DNA of 19,216 bases from CAZTHM01 sp041946825 (GTDB lineage Bacteria; Acidobacteriota; Terriglobia; UBA7540). A program made the translations under genes and the position numbers. The DNA lies in the NCBI GenBank assembly GCA_041946825.1, contig JBHGBD010000052.1, positions 1 to 19,216 on the forward strand, written 5' to 3'. How positions within the stretch are numbered: position 1 is the stretch's first letter; each line of letters begins with the position of its first letter. The notes beneath the pieces were generated by a model. It saw only the letters and a program-made list of their open reading frames with translations, searched no databases and was not told the origin of the DNA. Below are positions 7,261-13,941 of the stretch, piece after piece.

Positions 7261-8550
7261 TCAAGGCGCCAGGAAGTAATTGTGGCAGGCCTGGGAAAGA
7301 GTCTCACGGTTGATCTGCGGGGGCTTGCCCTCGTAGCGCGAAACCCAGAGGACCTGGTTAATGAGGTCAGAAGGGTAGCAGGGGCGCAGGGGCTGCTTCC
7401 ATTCCGTCGCCAGCAATTCAATCAGCGAATCCACGACCGGGCGATCGTATTTCAGCTCGTAGCGCTTGCACACGCGCTCGAAGACCAGATGGAACTGTGC
7501 CGCGTCGATGTTGTCGATTTTGATCTTATTGTGGATGCGGCGCAGGAAGGCTTCGTCGGCAAGGCTGGATGGATTGAGGTTGGTGGCGAAGACCACGAAC
7601 AAGTCGAACGGAACTTCCAGCTTCCTGCCGCCCATCAGGCTGAAGAAGTCCATCCCCCGATCCAGGGGCACGGTCCAGCGGTTTAACAGTTCTTCGGGAG
7701 TGATGCGTTGCCGGCCGAAGTCGTCGAGGATCAGCGCGCCGTTGTTGGCCTTCATCTGCACGGGAGCGGCGTAGAATTTGCTCACCGGGTGGAACTGGAG
7801 GTCGAGCATGTCGATGGTCAGTTCGCCGCCGACGATCACCCGCGGGCGGTGGCAAGGGACCCAGCGGGTGTCGTAATCGCCCGTCACCGCCTTATCGTCA
7901 GATTGATGAATAATCGGATCATATACCATAATAACATGGGCATCAACCTGTACTGCATAGGGTACCCACACCCGATCGTGGTAGATGCGCGGAATCGACT
8001 CGGCGATGGAAGTTTTGCCGGTTCCGGTCGGCCCGTAGAGCATGATGGAGGTCCCGGAAACCACCGCCGTTCCGAGCTGCCTCAAGGTCTGCGGGGTCAG
8101 CACCAGATGCTCGAAGGCGTGCTCGACCAGTTCCTGCCGCACGGGAAAATTCTTGACACTCTGGGCGCGCACCCGCCCGACGTACTCCTTGAAGGAAACG
8201 GGCGCCGGACCGGTGTACTGGTTCACCGTGAATAGCTCCGAGGCGCGCGCGCGGCCTTCCGCGCTGGCGACGATGCGGTGGACCCCGGCGACCATGCCTT
8301 TGACTTCCAGAAGCTGTGTTTTGCGCAGGGACTGAAACAGCTCATCCGCGGCCTTGTAGCTGATCCGCATCTTCGCGGCCAGCTCCTTTACGGTGAGCTC
8401 CCCCTCGACGTAGACGATCTTCAGCGCCAGGTCCTCGAGAGAGCTTTTGCGGATGCCCAGCTCGTCAACACTCTGGGGCAGCGGCAAAGGTGCGACCCCG
8501 GTTGGAGCCGGAGTTCCTTTTCCAGTATCACTGGCCGTGGTAGGTGACAC
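7261..8550 (-). CDS. AAA+ family ATPase with N-terminal winged-helix-like region
   Basis: The frame opens at GTG 8586, but AGGAGG at 8557-8562 sits six bases before GTG 8550, so I choose 8550 (429 residues). After a Ser/Thr/Pro-rich tail, about 40-83 resembles a helix-turn-helix (ELTVKELAAKMRISYKAADELFQSLR). Walker A is GPTGTGKT (173-180), Walker B is ALILDDFG (272-279), sensor-1 is FATNLNP (about 321-327) and an arginine-finger candidate RR is near 337. The core resembles MoxR/chaperone-like AAA+ ATPases, some of which are annotated as associated with Flp pilus assembly, but no pilus gene is nearby here. Its start lies inside the end of the upstream protease-like gene (23-base overlap), which points to translational coupling. 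Its partner and substrate are unknown. Confidence 0.85.
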   Translation of the reverse strand: MSPTTASDTGKGTPAPTGVAPLPLPQSVDELGIRKSSLEDLALKIVYVEGELTVKELAAKMRISYKAADELFQSLRKTQLLEVKGMVAGVHRIVASAEGRARASELFTVNQYTGPAPVSFKEYVGRVRAQSVKNFPVRQELVEHAFEHLVLTPQTLRQLGTAVVSGTSIMLYGPTGTGKTSIAESIPRIYHDRVWVPYAVQVDAHVIMVYDPIIHQSDDKAVTGDYDTRWVPCHRPRVIVGGELTIDMLDLQFHPVSKFYAAPVQMKANNGALILDDFGRQRITPEELLNRWTVPLDRGMDFFSLMGGRKLEVPFDLFVVFATNLNPSSLADEAFLRRIHNKIKIDNIDAAQFHLVFERVCKRYELKYDRPVVDSLIELLATEWKQPLRPCYPSDLINQVLWVSRYEGKPPQINRETLSQACHNYFLAP

Positions 8551-9514
8551 GCTGTGCCTCCTTCGAGAGCGCGTGCGGGGTTTCACCGCTCAGAATCCGT
8601 GCCGCTTTCCGGCGATACTCGGAGCTACCCGCCCCGTTTCGATCTGTCGTGAGGGGCTCGATGCCAATCGCCCCGGGCCTCGCGGCGAGAGGAGCCCTGT
8701 CCAGCCCCTCCTGGGCGTCGATCCGCGCTCGCACATCGGCGCGGATCGACTCGGCCTGGATCGGGGTAAACAGCAACTGGCCGCGGACGGCCTTTTCCAA
8801 AAAGCTGCGGTCCCAGTTCGGGCACATGATCCCGCTATCCGAATGACTGTCGGGCCCGAGGAGGACGTGGCCAATCTCGTGCGCGAGGGCGTGACCAAGA
8901 ATCATCCCGGGGGTGAATTCCCTGGTTTCCGCCAGAGTCATAATGCGATCATAAAAGACGCTGGCATAGCACGCTGGATCGCCCAAGGTTCGCGGCACGA
9001 ATCCCACGGTGTGTCGCTCGAAACTGGGATGGATAGGCCGGAACTTCGGATGGAGTCTTACCACCAGGTCAGTCGCGCGGAGCCTTAACCGGCAGACGGG
9101 ATTCTTCTCCGCCTCCGCGTTCAGCATCGGACAGGTAATCCATACGGCTTTGATTCCCGTCTTGCTCAGGATTCGTCTCGCCTCATCTTCCGCGCGCTTC
9201 AGGGTCGACGGCCGCGCCTCGGAGTAATTGTAAACGAGTACCCTGATTCCCAGCCCCCTTTTCTCTCTGGCCACGGGCGGATCGGCGCTGAACCCCGAGG
9301 AGACCAGGGTCAACAGGAGTCCCAAAGAGATCCCGGCGGCGCAAACGATGGGGCGAGCCGCCAATTCCCAGGATCGCGCCTCCCGTCCCGAGCCTCGCTG
9401 GAACTCGTCGTCTTCCTCTGCGGGAGATGCACTCTCATCCTTGCAGGCGACGCACATGCCATCCGCGCCGAACCCACCCAGGGTGCGCGAACGCGACATG
9501 GTATTGCCGGGCAT
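8528..9514 (-). CDS. Membrane-anchored metzincin-like zinc metalloprotease (putative)
   Basis: A 328-residue protein with one hydrophobic segment at about 55-77 (IVCAAGISLGLLLTLVSSGFSA) that could be an anchor or signal. The preceding 50 polar residues include a C-x-x-C pair (Cys21, Cys24). The extracytoplasmic part has HEIGH (212-216), then Gly220 and His224, giving HExxHxxGxxxxxH. A Met-turn-like SGIM follows (Met230). This fits a metzincin zinc site, though the third ligand spacing is unusual (Asp222 or His224). It is not a named protease family to me. A strong promoter lies upstream but there is no clear Shine-Dalgarno, so the start could be further in (ATG 9499 or 9457), nearer the membrane segment. 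It overlaps the AAA+ gene by 23 bases and is likely its operon partner. Confidence 0.7.
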   Translation of the reverse strand: MPGNTMSRSRTLGGFGADGMCVACKDESASPAEEDDEFQRGSGREARSWELAARPIVCAAGISLGLLLTLVSSGFSADPPVAREKRGLGIRVLVYNYSEARPSTLKRAEDEARRILSKTGIKAVWITCPMLNAEAEKNPVCRLRLRATDLVVRLHPKFRPIHPSFERHTVGFVPRTLGDPACYASVFYDRIMTLAETREFTPGMILGHALAHEIGHVLLGPDSHSDSGIMCPNWDRSFLEKAVRGQLLFTPIQAESIRADVRARIDAQEGLDRAPLAARPGAIGIEPLTTDRNGAGSSEYRRKAARILSGETPHALSKEAQRVTYHGQ

Positions 9515-9561
9515 GGAACTTTGATCCGGGGGTGATTGGCGAGGGAACTGCGGAGGAGCGC

Positions 9562-9590
9562 AGCATATGCCTCGACCCTTGGCGTGTCAA
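9562..9590 (-). promoter_or_regulatory. Promoter of the metalloprotease-ATPase operon
   Basis: On the minus strand a perfect TTGACA (9590-9585) and TATGCT (9567-9562, 4 of 6) are separated by 17 bases. Transcription would start near 9555, giving a leader of about 40 bases before ATG 9514. Confidence 0.65.
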
Positions 9591-9637
9591 CGAATAAAAC
9601 GAAGAGATGATGGAAAACTCACGCGGCCACAATGTCC

Positions 9638-9656
9638 GCGACTCGACGGGAGTCGC
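9638..9656. terminator. Hairpin downstream of the EthD-like gene
   Basis: GCGACTC (9638-9644) and GAGTCGC (9650-9656) form a perfect 7-bp stem with a 5-base loop, about 100 bases past the stop of the minus-strand EthD-like gene and ahead of the protease promoter. There is no T run in either direction, so it is a weak terminator candidate. More GAGTC/GACTC words lie at 9727-9747. Confidence 0.3.
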
Positions 9657-9757
9657 CGCGCATCCGTTTCCTGGCGGAAGACGGAATAACGCGGCGTTGC
9701 CTGGTTCCGCTGGGATCTCAAATCGCGAGTCCCGAAACTCGACTCCCGCCGGACGAT

Positions 9758-10087
9758 TCAGAACGTCTTCGTTTCCTCTTCCGAGACCAGGAAGAGGGGC
9801 TTGCCGCCGTTCGAAATGGAGACCGCGTGCGCGACCACCTTCTGAGCCTCGGGAGAGGCCGCGGCCGCCTGCAGCGCCGCCAGCGACGGAAAATGCAGTT
9901 CCGCGATGCGATAAAACGGCGCCGGACTCCCATCTGGCGTGCCCACCACCTTGGACGCAATGAATTTCACGATTCCTTTGAACGTTTCGGCGGTCACCAT
10001 CGGCGCGTGATCGTGCGTGTACGCGTGTTCAAAGGTCTTCAGGTCCTTGGGTGCCGGGTACAGCACCACAAATTTCGCTCCAGCCAT
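9758..10087 (-). CDS. EthD family protein (ferredoxin-like dimeric alpha/beta barrel)
   Basis: I choose ATG 10087, six bases after AGGAGG on the minus strand; the frame runs on to 10186 but that part is not protein-like. The 109-residue product begins MAGAKFVVLYPAPKD and has HDHAPMV near residues 25-31, the conserved histidine-rich stretch of EthD-type proteins. These are small dimeric alpha/beta-barrel proteins linked in some cases to ether or aromatic breakdown but usually of unknown role. The C-terminal half LHFPSLAALQAAAASPEAQKVVAHAVSISNGGKPLFLV matches the family pattern of 'last strand after a paired helix'. It stands alone, 171 bases upstream of the protease promoter on the same strand, and gives no pathway clue. 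Confidence 0.85.
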   Translation of the reverse strand: MAGAKFVVLYPAPKDLKTFEHAYTHDHAPMVTAETFKGIVKFIASKVVGTPDGSPAPFYRIAELHFPSLAALQAAAASPEAQKVVAHAVSISNGGKPLFLVSEEETKTF

Positions 10088-10565
10088 AAGATTCCTCCTC
10101 AGCTTGAGATTCTCGGCGCCGTCGCGCCTTTGATTGGATGTCGGAGGGGTGAGCGGAGTTACGCGAGCCTGGCATAGATGCCGCAACCGGCCCTTCCGGG
10201 AACGCGCCAGGGACGCCGCCCTGGTGGCAGGGTTTCTCCCCGTTTGGGGGGATTAAGGGCCGGGGGACGCAGATGCCCGCAGAAAAACAGTGCCACAGTT
10301 ACCCGCTTACAGGCTGATTACTGCTTAGCGGTTGTGCATATTGACAATCCGGGCGGAGCATAGTAGCCTGAGCACGGCCTGACCGAACCGCGAGTCAGGT
10401 GGAGAGGGATCCCATTACATTTCCGGCGCGATACTCTGGGCGACCGGCCGTGACCGCATCGAGGCTTACGCCAAGCAGGATGAGTGCAGCCCGTAGAGAA
10501 GGCAATTCGCTCCGGCCTTCCACTGCCGGAAACGAAAACGACGCGTACTGGAGGAGGAAGGACCA
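10088..10565. other. Intergenic region between the EthD-like and PilZ genes
   Basis: This 478-base gap separates two divergent genes. It holds a hairpin CCAGGG (10207-10212) with CCCTGG (10219-10224) and a short C-run/G-run pairing at 10237-10252, neither followed by a T run. TTGACA at 10341-10346 is a good -35, but the base run 17 bases further (TAGCCT, 10364-10369) is a poor -10. I looked for a c-di-GMP riboswitch ahead of the PilZ gene and did not find its conserved core. No coding frame is convincing. Confidence 0.4.
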
Positions 10566-10877
10566 TTGACCAAAGCACCCCAACAGCCTCGGCGGTCCCC
10601 GCGAATCCCGCTTAAGGAATTGTTCACATTAGTCACGAAGGTTCAGGGCAGAGAGCTGCAGCAGACCGTCTTTTCAGTGGATTTCTCAAGGCATGGCTTC
10701 AGGATTCTGGTCAACCGCCCCCTGGACCAGGGACAGGTGGTCTACGCAACATCGAGCCACGCGAATGAGCCCTTGGGCTACTGCCGCGTCATCTGGGTCC
10801 ATCCGGTGAAATGGGAGGGCAGGGAGAGGGAGCAAGCAGGGTTGGAGTTAGTCGCCTCGACGTCCGCCTCGAACTGA
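10566..10877 (+). CDS. PilZ domain protein (probable c-di-GMP receptor)
   Basis: A 103-residue single PilZ domain. Both parts of the c-di-GMP binding signature are present: RxxxR as Arg9-Arg13 (RRSPR), then DxSxxG as DFSRHG (39-44). The following beta-rich sequence (FRILVNRPLDQGQVVYAT, GYCRVIWVHP, AGLELV) matches the barrel. It would bind cyclic di-GMP and change the activity of a partner, typically in motility, pilus or exopolysaccharide control. Start is TTG 10566, eight bases after GAGGAGG (10551-10557); no ATG is available nearby. It stands alone with a long upstream gap, so its target cannot be read from context. Confidence 0.85.
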   Translation: MTKAPQQPRRSPRIPLKELFTLVTKVQGRELQQTVFSVDFSRHGFRILVNRPLDQGQVVYATSSHANEPLGYCRVIWVHPVKWEGREREQAGLELVASTSASN

Positions 10878-10948
10878 ATCCGCGCCATGCCGCCGGTCCA
10901 CGCGCATCGATTCGATCCCGAATCATCCATCTTCAATCATCTGTCCCT

Positions 10949-11131
10949 CTACGGGATGGCGCTAAGCGCGTTGGCGACGGCGCGCAGTTCGCCGGCCAGG
11001 CCGCGCAGGGCCACTCTCTCCTCCTCCGGTTTGAGGCTTTGATAGCGATGCCACGCCAGCAGCGCGATGATGCTGCGGCGCATATGCGCGAGGTCGTCTT
11101 CGGCTTCCCGCAATACCTTGGTGATCTTCAT
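10949..11131 (-). CDS. Small helical protein of unknown function
   Basis: Sixty residues from ATG 11131, with GAGAGGG about 7-8 bases upstream. The frame continues to 11275, but that part is Arg-rich and not protein-like. The product is largely amphipathic helix (MKITKVLREAEDDLAHMRRSI through ALRGLAGELRAVANALSAIP), with charged heptad-like spacing that could form a coiled coil. I do not recognise a family. It is convergent with the PilZ gene (71-base gap). Confidence 0.6.
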   Translation of the reverse strand: MKITKVLREAEDDLAHMRRSIIALLAWHRYQSLKPEEERVALRGLAGELRAVANALSAIP

Positions 11132-11429
11132 GGAGATGCCCTCTCGATAGCCTACTCTCCCGGGATCAGCCCATGATTTGCCAGCGGCCCTCCGTGCAGC
11201 CCTCGGGTTCCCATTTGCCCTTGGCTTTTGTTTCCTCCTTGCCCTGCGATAGCGTCTTGCCTGGGTCGTCAGCACCGCCGTTTACCTAAACGACATAACT
11301 CATTTCGAAATCAGACCTTTCGTGCGCTTGCCAACTCTGAGGAGTGGAAACCGCCGGTCAATTTCCTGGCGCAGGTGGCGCACCCCCTTAGCCCGTGCAA
11401 GCGGTTTGCAATCCGTGGGTTGAGCGTGA
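11132..11429. other. Intergenic region, nothing recognised
   Basis: No supported gene. One minus-strand reading, from about 11275 to the stop at 11166, looks protein-like near its end (KGKWEPEGCTEGRWQIMG) but has no usable start codon and a stop just upstream. It may be a remnant. The rest has no clear repeat or promoter. Confidence 0.3.
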
Positions 11430-11543
11430 TTACCTCCTTGTGAGTAATCCCATATACAACCGGTCGGGATTTCTTGCAAGAGACAAAAAGGCAGAAACGA
11501 GTGAAAAGTGACGACTGACGAGCGGGGGACAAAAAGACTGAAA
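11430..11543 (+). repeat. Dispersed intergenic repeat, copy A
   Basis: This 114-base segment matches copy B at 15330-15444 (115 bases) in the same orientation. Four blocks are identical: AATCCCATATACA, CAAGAGACAAAA, CGAGTGAAAAGTG and GGACAAAAAGAC, in the same order and almost the same spacing. A looser match reaches upstream to TTACC. The last part reads as a 7-base periodic tract on the other strand. It lies downstream of the secreted beta-barrel-like gene. Confidence 0.8.
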
Positions 11544-11632
11544 GTCGGAATTCAGAAGTCCGAGCGGCCCCGCTTCCCAAGGGGTAGGCGGCCCGCTCCG
11601 TTGTGATCGAGGCGCCGGCGCGCCGGCCGGGC

Positions 11633-12133
11633 TCATTTCTTGCGCGTCAGAGCGAACGTCCAGGGCGCATCCTGACCCTTCTCGCGCGCGGTCCAAACCG
11701 TCGTGACGTGGTCGTCGTCCAGGAACTGGAACGTGACCTCGCGCATATGGGTAGCCTCAGGCGAAGCGAGGTTGGTGATATCGAGGAATTTGAAGGCGAT
11801 TTCCTTTCCGTCGGCGGAGAGGCCGCTCGCGCGCATGCGCGGCTGATTCTTCGCGGCGCAGTAATGCGTGGCCATCAGCGTCGGGCCGTCGCGATGGAAG
11901 AGGGTCACCATCTCGCCCGGCTCGCCGGGATTGGTGGTTTCCATCACCACCGACCCGCCCGAGGTCACGCGATAATTCACGAGCGCCGTCTTGCCATCGG
12001 GAAGCTTCACCTCCCAATCGCCCGCCAGCGTCTTGAGCTTTTCGAAGGCCGGCGAGGGATCCTGCGCGCTCGCCGCCAGCGCTCCGCCCAAGACCGTTGC
12101 GCACACCGCCGCCACTGCTATCAGCTTTTTCAT
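11633..12133 (-). CDS. Secreted lipocalin-like/DUF1579-like beta-barrel protein (putative)
   Basis: I choose ATG 12133, which follows AGGAGG (12138-12143) by four bases; the frame runs seven codons further. The 166-residue product begins with a signal peptide, MKKLIAVAAVCATVLGGALAASAQ, with a likely cut after ASA. The mature protein is beta-rich, and the LKTLAGDWEVKLPDG opening and alternating hydrophobic strands (VMETT, MVTLFHRDG, HYCAAKNQPRMRA, FQFLDDDHVTTVW) resemble small secreted beta-barrels of the DUF1579/lipocalin type. Ligand and role are unknown. A perfect TATAAT lies upstream (12166-12171). It is bracketed by the 114-bp repeats together with the Argonaute operon. Confidence 0.7.
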   Translation of the reverse strand: MKKLIAVAAVCATVLGGALAASAQDPSPAFEKLKTLAGDWEVKLPDGKTALVNYRVTSGGSVVMETTNPGEPGEMVTLFHRDGPTLMATHYCAAKNQPRMRASGLSADGKEIAFKFLDITNLASPEATHMREVTFQFLDDDHVTTVWTAREKGQDAPWTFALTRKK

Positions 12134-12165
12134 TTTTCCTCCTTGCCCCGCCAACCGGTAGGCGG

Positions 12166-12171
12166 ATTATA
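12166..12171 (-). promoter_or_regulatory. -10 box of the secreted beta-barrel gene
   Basis: A perfect minus-strand TATAAT lies about 33 bases before ATG 12133. No consensus -35 is seen; the -35 position falls in the adjoining 7-base repeat tract. Confidence 0.5.
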
Positions 12172-12172
12172 T

Positions 12173-12375
12173 CAGGAGTCAGGTGTCAGGAGTCGGAAGC
12201 CGGAAGAGCCGTAGACGGTAGACGGCATACGGTATACGGGGACGGGGGAAGAACAGAAATCGGGAGTCGGGATTCGGAATTCAGGATTCGCTATTCCCTA
12301 TTCCCGATTCCCGACTCCCTACTCCCGACTCCCTACTCCCGACTCCCGACTTCCTATTCCCGACTCCCTACTCCC
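12173..12375. repeat. Long period-7 degenerate tandem tract with inverted halves
   Basis: Nearly 200 bases of 7-base units. The left half is purine-rich (TCAGGAG, GACGGTA, AATCGGG types). From 12292 to 12375 there are exactly 12 pyrimidine-rich units of the form [TG]A[CT]TCCC, with one variant. The halves are complementary: 12262-12280 pairs with 12300-12319 almost perfectly. The 14-mer GACTCCCTACTCCC occurs three times here (12313, 12327, 12362) and again at 16174. Confidence 0.85.
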
Positions 12376-12495
12376 TTTCAGTTCGGTCGCGAAGAGTTTC
12401 GCTTCCCAGAAACCCGCCTAGGCGGGCGGCCTTTCAATTCGGGATTAGAAGAGCCGCAGACTTACAAACCAAGTCTGCGCTACCTTGCTCGCTTG
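12376..12495. other. Intergenic spacer after the Argonaute gene
   Basis: This separates the repeat tract from the Argonaute stop codon. A short inverted pair CCGCCTAGGCGG is centred near 12420 and may form a hairpin. No T run follows it. Confidence 0.35.
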
Positions 12496-13941
12496 CTACA
12501 TGTAGAAACTATATGCCGGTTCGATCGGATCGCCTTCCCCACAGTATCTGAGGACGGCCTTCACCTGCCTCGCCGCACGGATCGTCAAAGGTTCGGAACC
12601 ATCGAACTGCGTATTGTTCCAATTCATCTTCGTTAGTGCCAGGATTTCGTACGCGAGAGTACGCTGCGTCTCCGATGTCCTGTCAGACCGGAACAAAAGG
12701 GGAACAGGGACATATTTGCCTGGGTATGTCTCAAAAAAGCTTACGCTACCGCGCGTGTATAGAATCGCTGTTGACTCGTCGAGGGCGAGGAGCGTTCCAC
12801 GCAACGGTGGGTAAGCACCTCCTCGGAAAAGGCGAGAATAAGAATCCGTCATGCTTATGAAATCAAACAGTTCAATATGGCACTCCCGAAGAACTCCTTC
12901 GAAACCCGATTGTTCGTTTTGGTCGAATACTGAACTCTTGTGAACCACCACTCTTGCCGGGAAATTAAAATGATGGTCCCGGTATCTCTGCAATGCGTCC
13001 CATAGCAGCTGGTATGCATCCCTTTCGGCGAGATGTGGCTGGCGATCTTCCTTCGAAAGCGAAGCAGGAGCGCCCTGCACGACGACCCCTTCGCCCCGTT
13101 CATTGAATACTTGGGCGACGCTCGTGTGTAGCTTCTTACCGTCGAGGCTATTGAAGAAGGTGATTCCGATGTGGCAGACAGACAGACCAGCGGCGTCTCG
13201 TATGAGGCGCCACGGCAGCCCGCCAGCCTTGTAATAGAAGGCGGAGTGAATGTTCCACGCACGCGTTGCCTCGTCCTGAAGCTTTCGTTTGAAACCCATG
13301 AGTGTCAGCTTACGGTGCTTGGACTCGTCGTAGGTTGAGGGAAGAACGAGTTGAATGGGCCTCTTATGCTTCATCGCTGCCGCTTTTAGCATGTCATGAA
13401 AATCCAGTTGAGACGCCCCGGTGGACATCGGCAACTCTTCGTGTTCATCTTCTTCGAGCGATGTCGGCCGAACAGCTTGGAGGATCGAAACCGGGACGGC
13501 ACAGACGATGACATCAGCCTTTGTGTTCTCAGCGAGGTAGCGGATCTCCTCCATGAAAAGAGTGACCGACGCCTTCACCTTTTCATCTTGCTCCCCCAAT
13601 TTGTCAATCTCTTTCAGAGAGTTTGGATAAAGGTATCGACATAGGCTGGTGTCCATCAACACGGCACTGCGAAATGAACTTTCAGATGTGAAGCCTGGAA
13701 ACTTGGGAAAGAGATTTGGCTGCTTGCTAGGCTTCGCTGCGATCCCGGTTCGGCAGCGAATAAGCCACCGCTGAACACCTTCCACTGTCTCCGGTGACCC
13801 GATGATCCCTACCTTTATCTGGCGAGGCGCGAGTGGAGAGTCAAAATCCAGCGGTCCATAATTTGCAACGCCAAACCTAATGTCGACATGTTTCCCTGCG
13901 CCGAATTCCAGTTCCGGTTCGTCTAGGAAGCACACGTTCAT
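12496..13941 (-). CDS. Short prokaryotic Argonaute (MID-PIWI), SPARDA-type
   Basis: A 481-residue short pAgo lacking N and PAZ domains. I choose ATG 13941: it overlaps the stop of the upstream gene as ATGA, and the frame upstream of it has basic, non-protein-like sequence. The MID part lies about 140-240. The PIWI part shows AFYYKAGGLPWRL (235-246), VCHIGITFF (255-263), RVVVHKSS (330-337) and the C-terminal KMNWNNTQFDG (438-448) with final YSFYM, all hallmarks of short pAgos. The first catalytic aspartate is Thr261, so it should bind guide and target but not cut. In the known systems the short pAgo loads an RNA guide and senses invading DNA through its APAZ partner. GC is lower than in neighbouring genes: 31 of 60 bases in 13381-13440. 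Confidence 0.93.
   Translation of the reverse strand: MNVCFLDEPELEFGAGKHVDIRFGVANYGPLDFDSPLAPRQIKVGIIGSPETVEGVQRWLIRCRTGIAAKPSKQPNLFPKFPGFTSESSFRSAVLMDTSLCRYLYPNSLKEIDKLGEQDEKVKASVTLFMEEIRYLAENTKADVIVCAVPVSILQAVRPTSLEEDEHEELPMSTGASQLDFHDMLKAAAMKHKRPIQLVLPSTYDESKHRKLTLMGFKRKLQDEATRAWNIHSAFYYKAGGLPWRLIRDAAGLSVCHIGITFFNSLDGKKLHTSVAQVFNERGEGVVVQGAPASLSKEDRQPHLAERDAYQLLWDALQRYRDHHFNFPARVVVHKSSVFDQNEQSGFEGVLRECHIELFDFISMTDSYSRLFRGGAYPPLRGTLLALDESTAILYTRGSVSFFETYPGKYVPVPLLFRSDRTSETQRTLAYEILALTKMNWNNTQFDGSEPLTIRAARQVKAVLRYCGEGDPIEPAYSFYM

Noticed and set aside
10380..10565. Possible c-di-GMP riboswitch ahead of the PilZ gene
   Set aside because: I did not find the conserved GEMM core bases; PilZ next door is not enough.
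11166..11275. Minus-strand reading ending KGKWEPEGCTEGRWQIMG
   Set aside because: It looks protein-like but has no usable start codon after the in-frame stop just upstream; at best a remnant.
11430..11445. CCTCCTT in repeat A as a 16S rRNA 3' end remnant
   Set aside because: The match is short and copy B reads CCGCCGCG at that position, so it is coincidence.
12173..12375. CRISPR array
   Set aside because: The units are 7 bases, degenerate and without spacers, and no cas genes are present.
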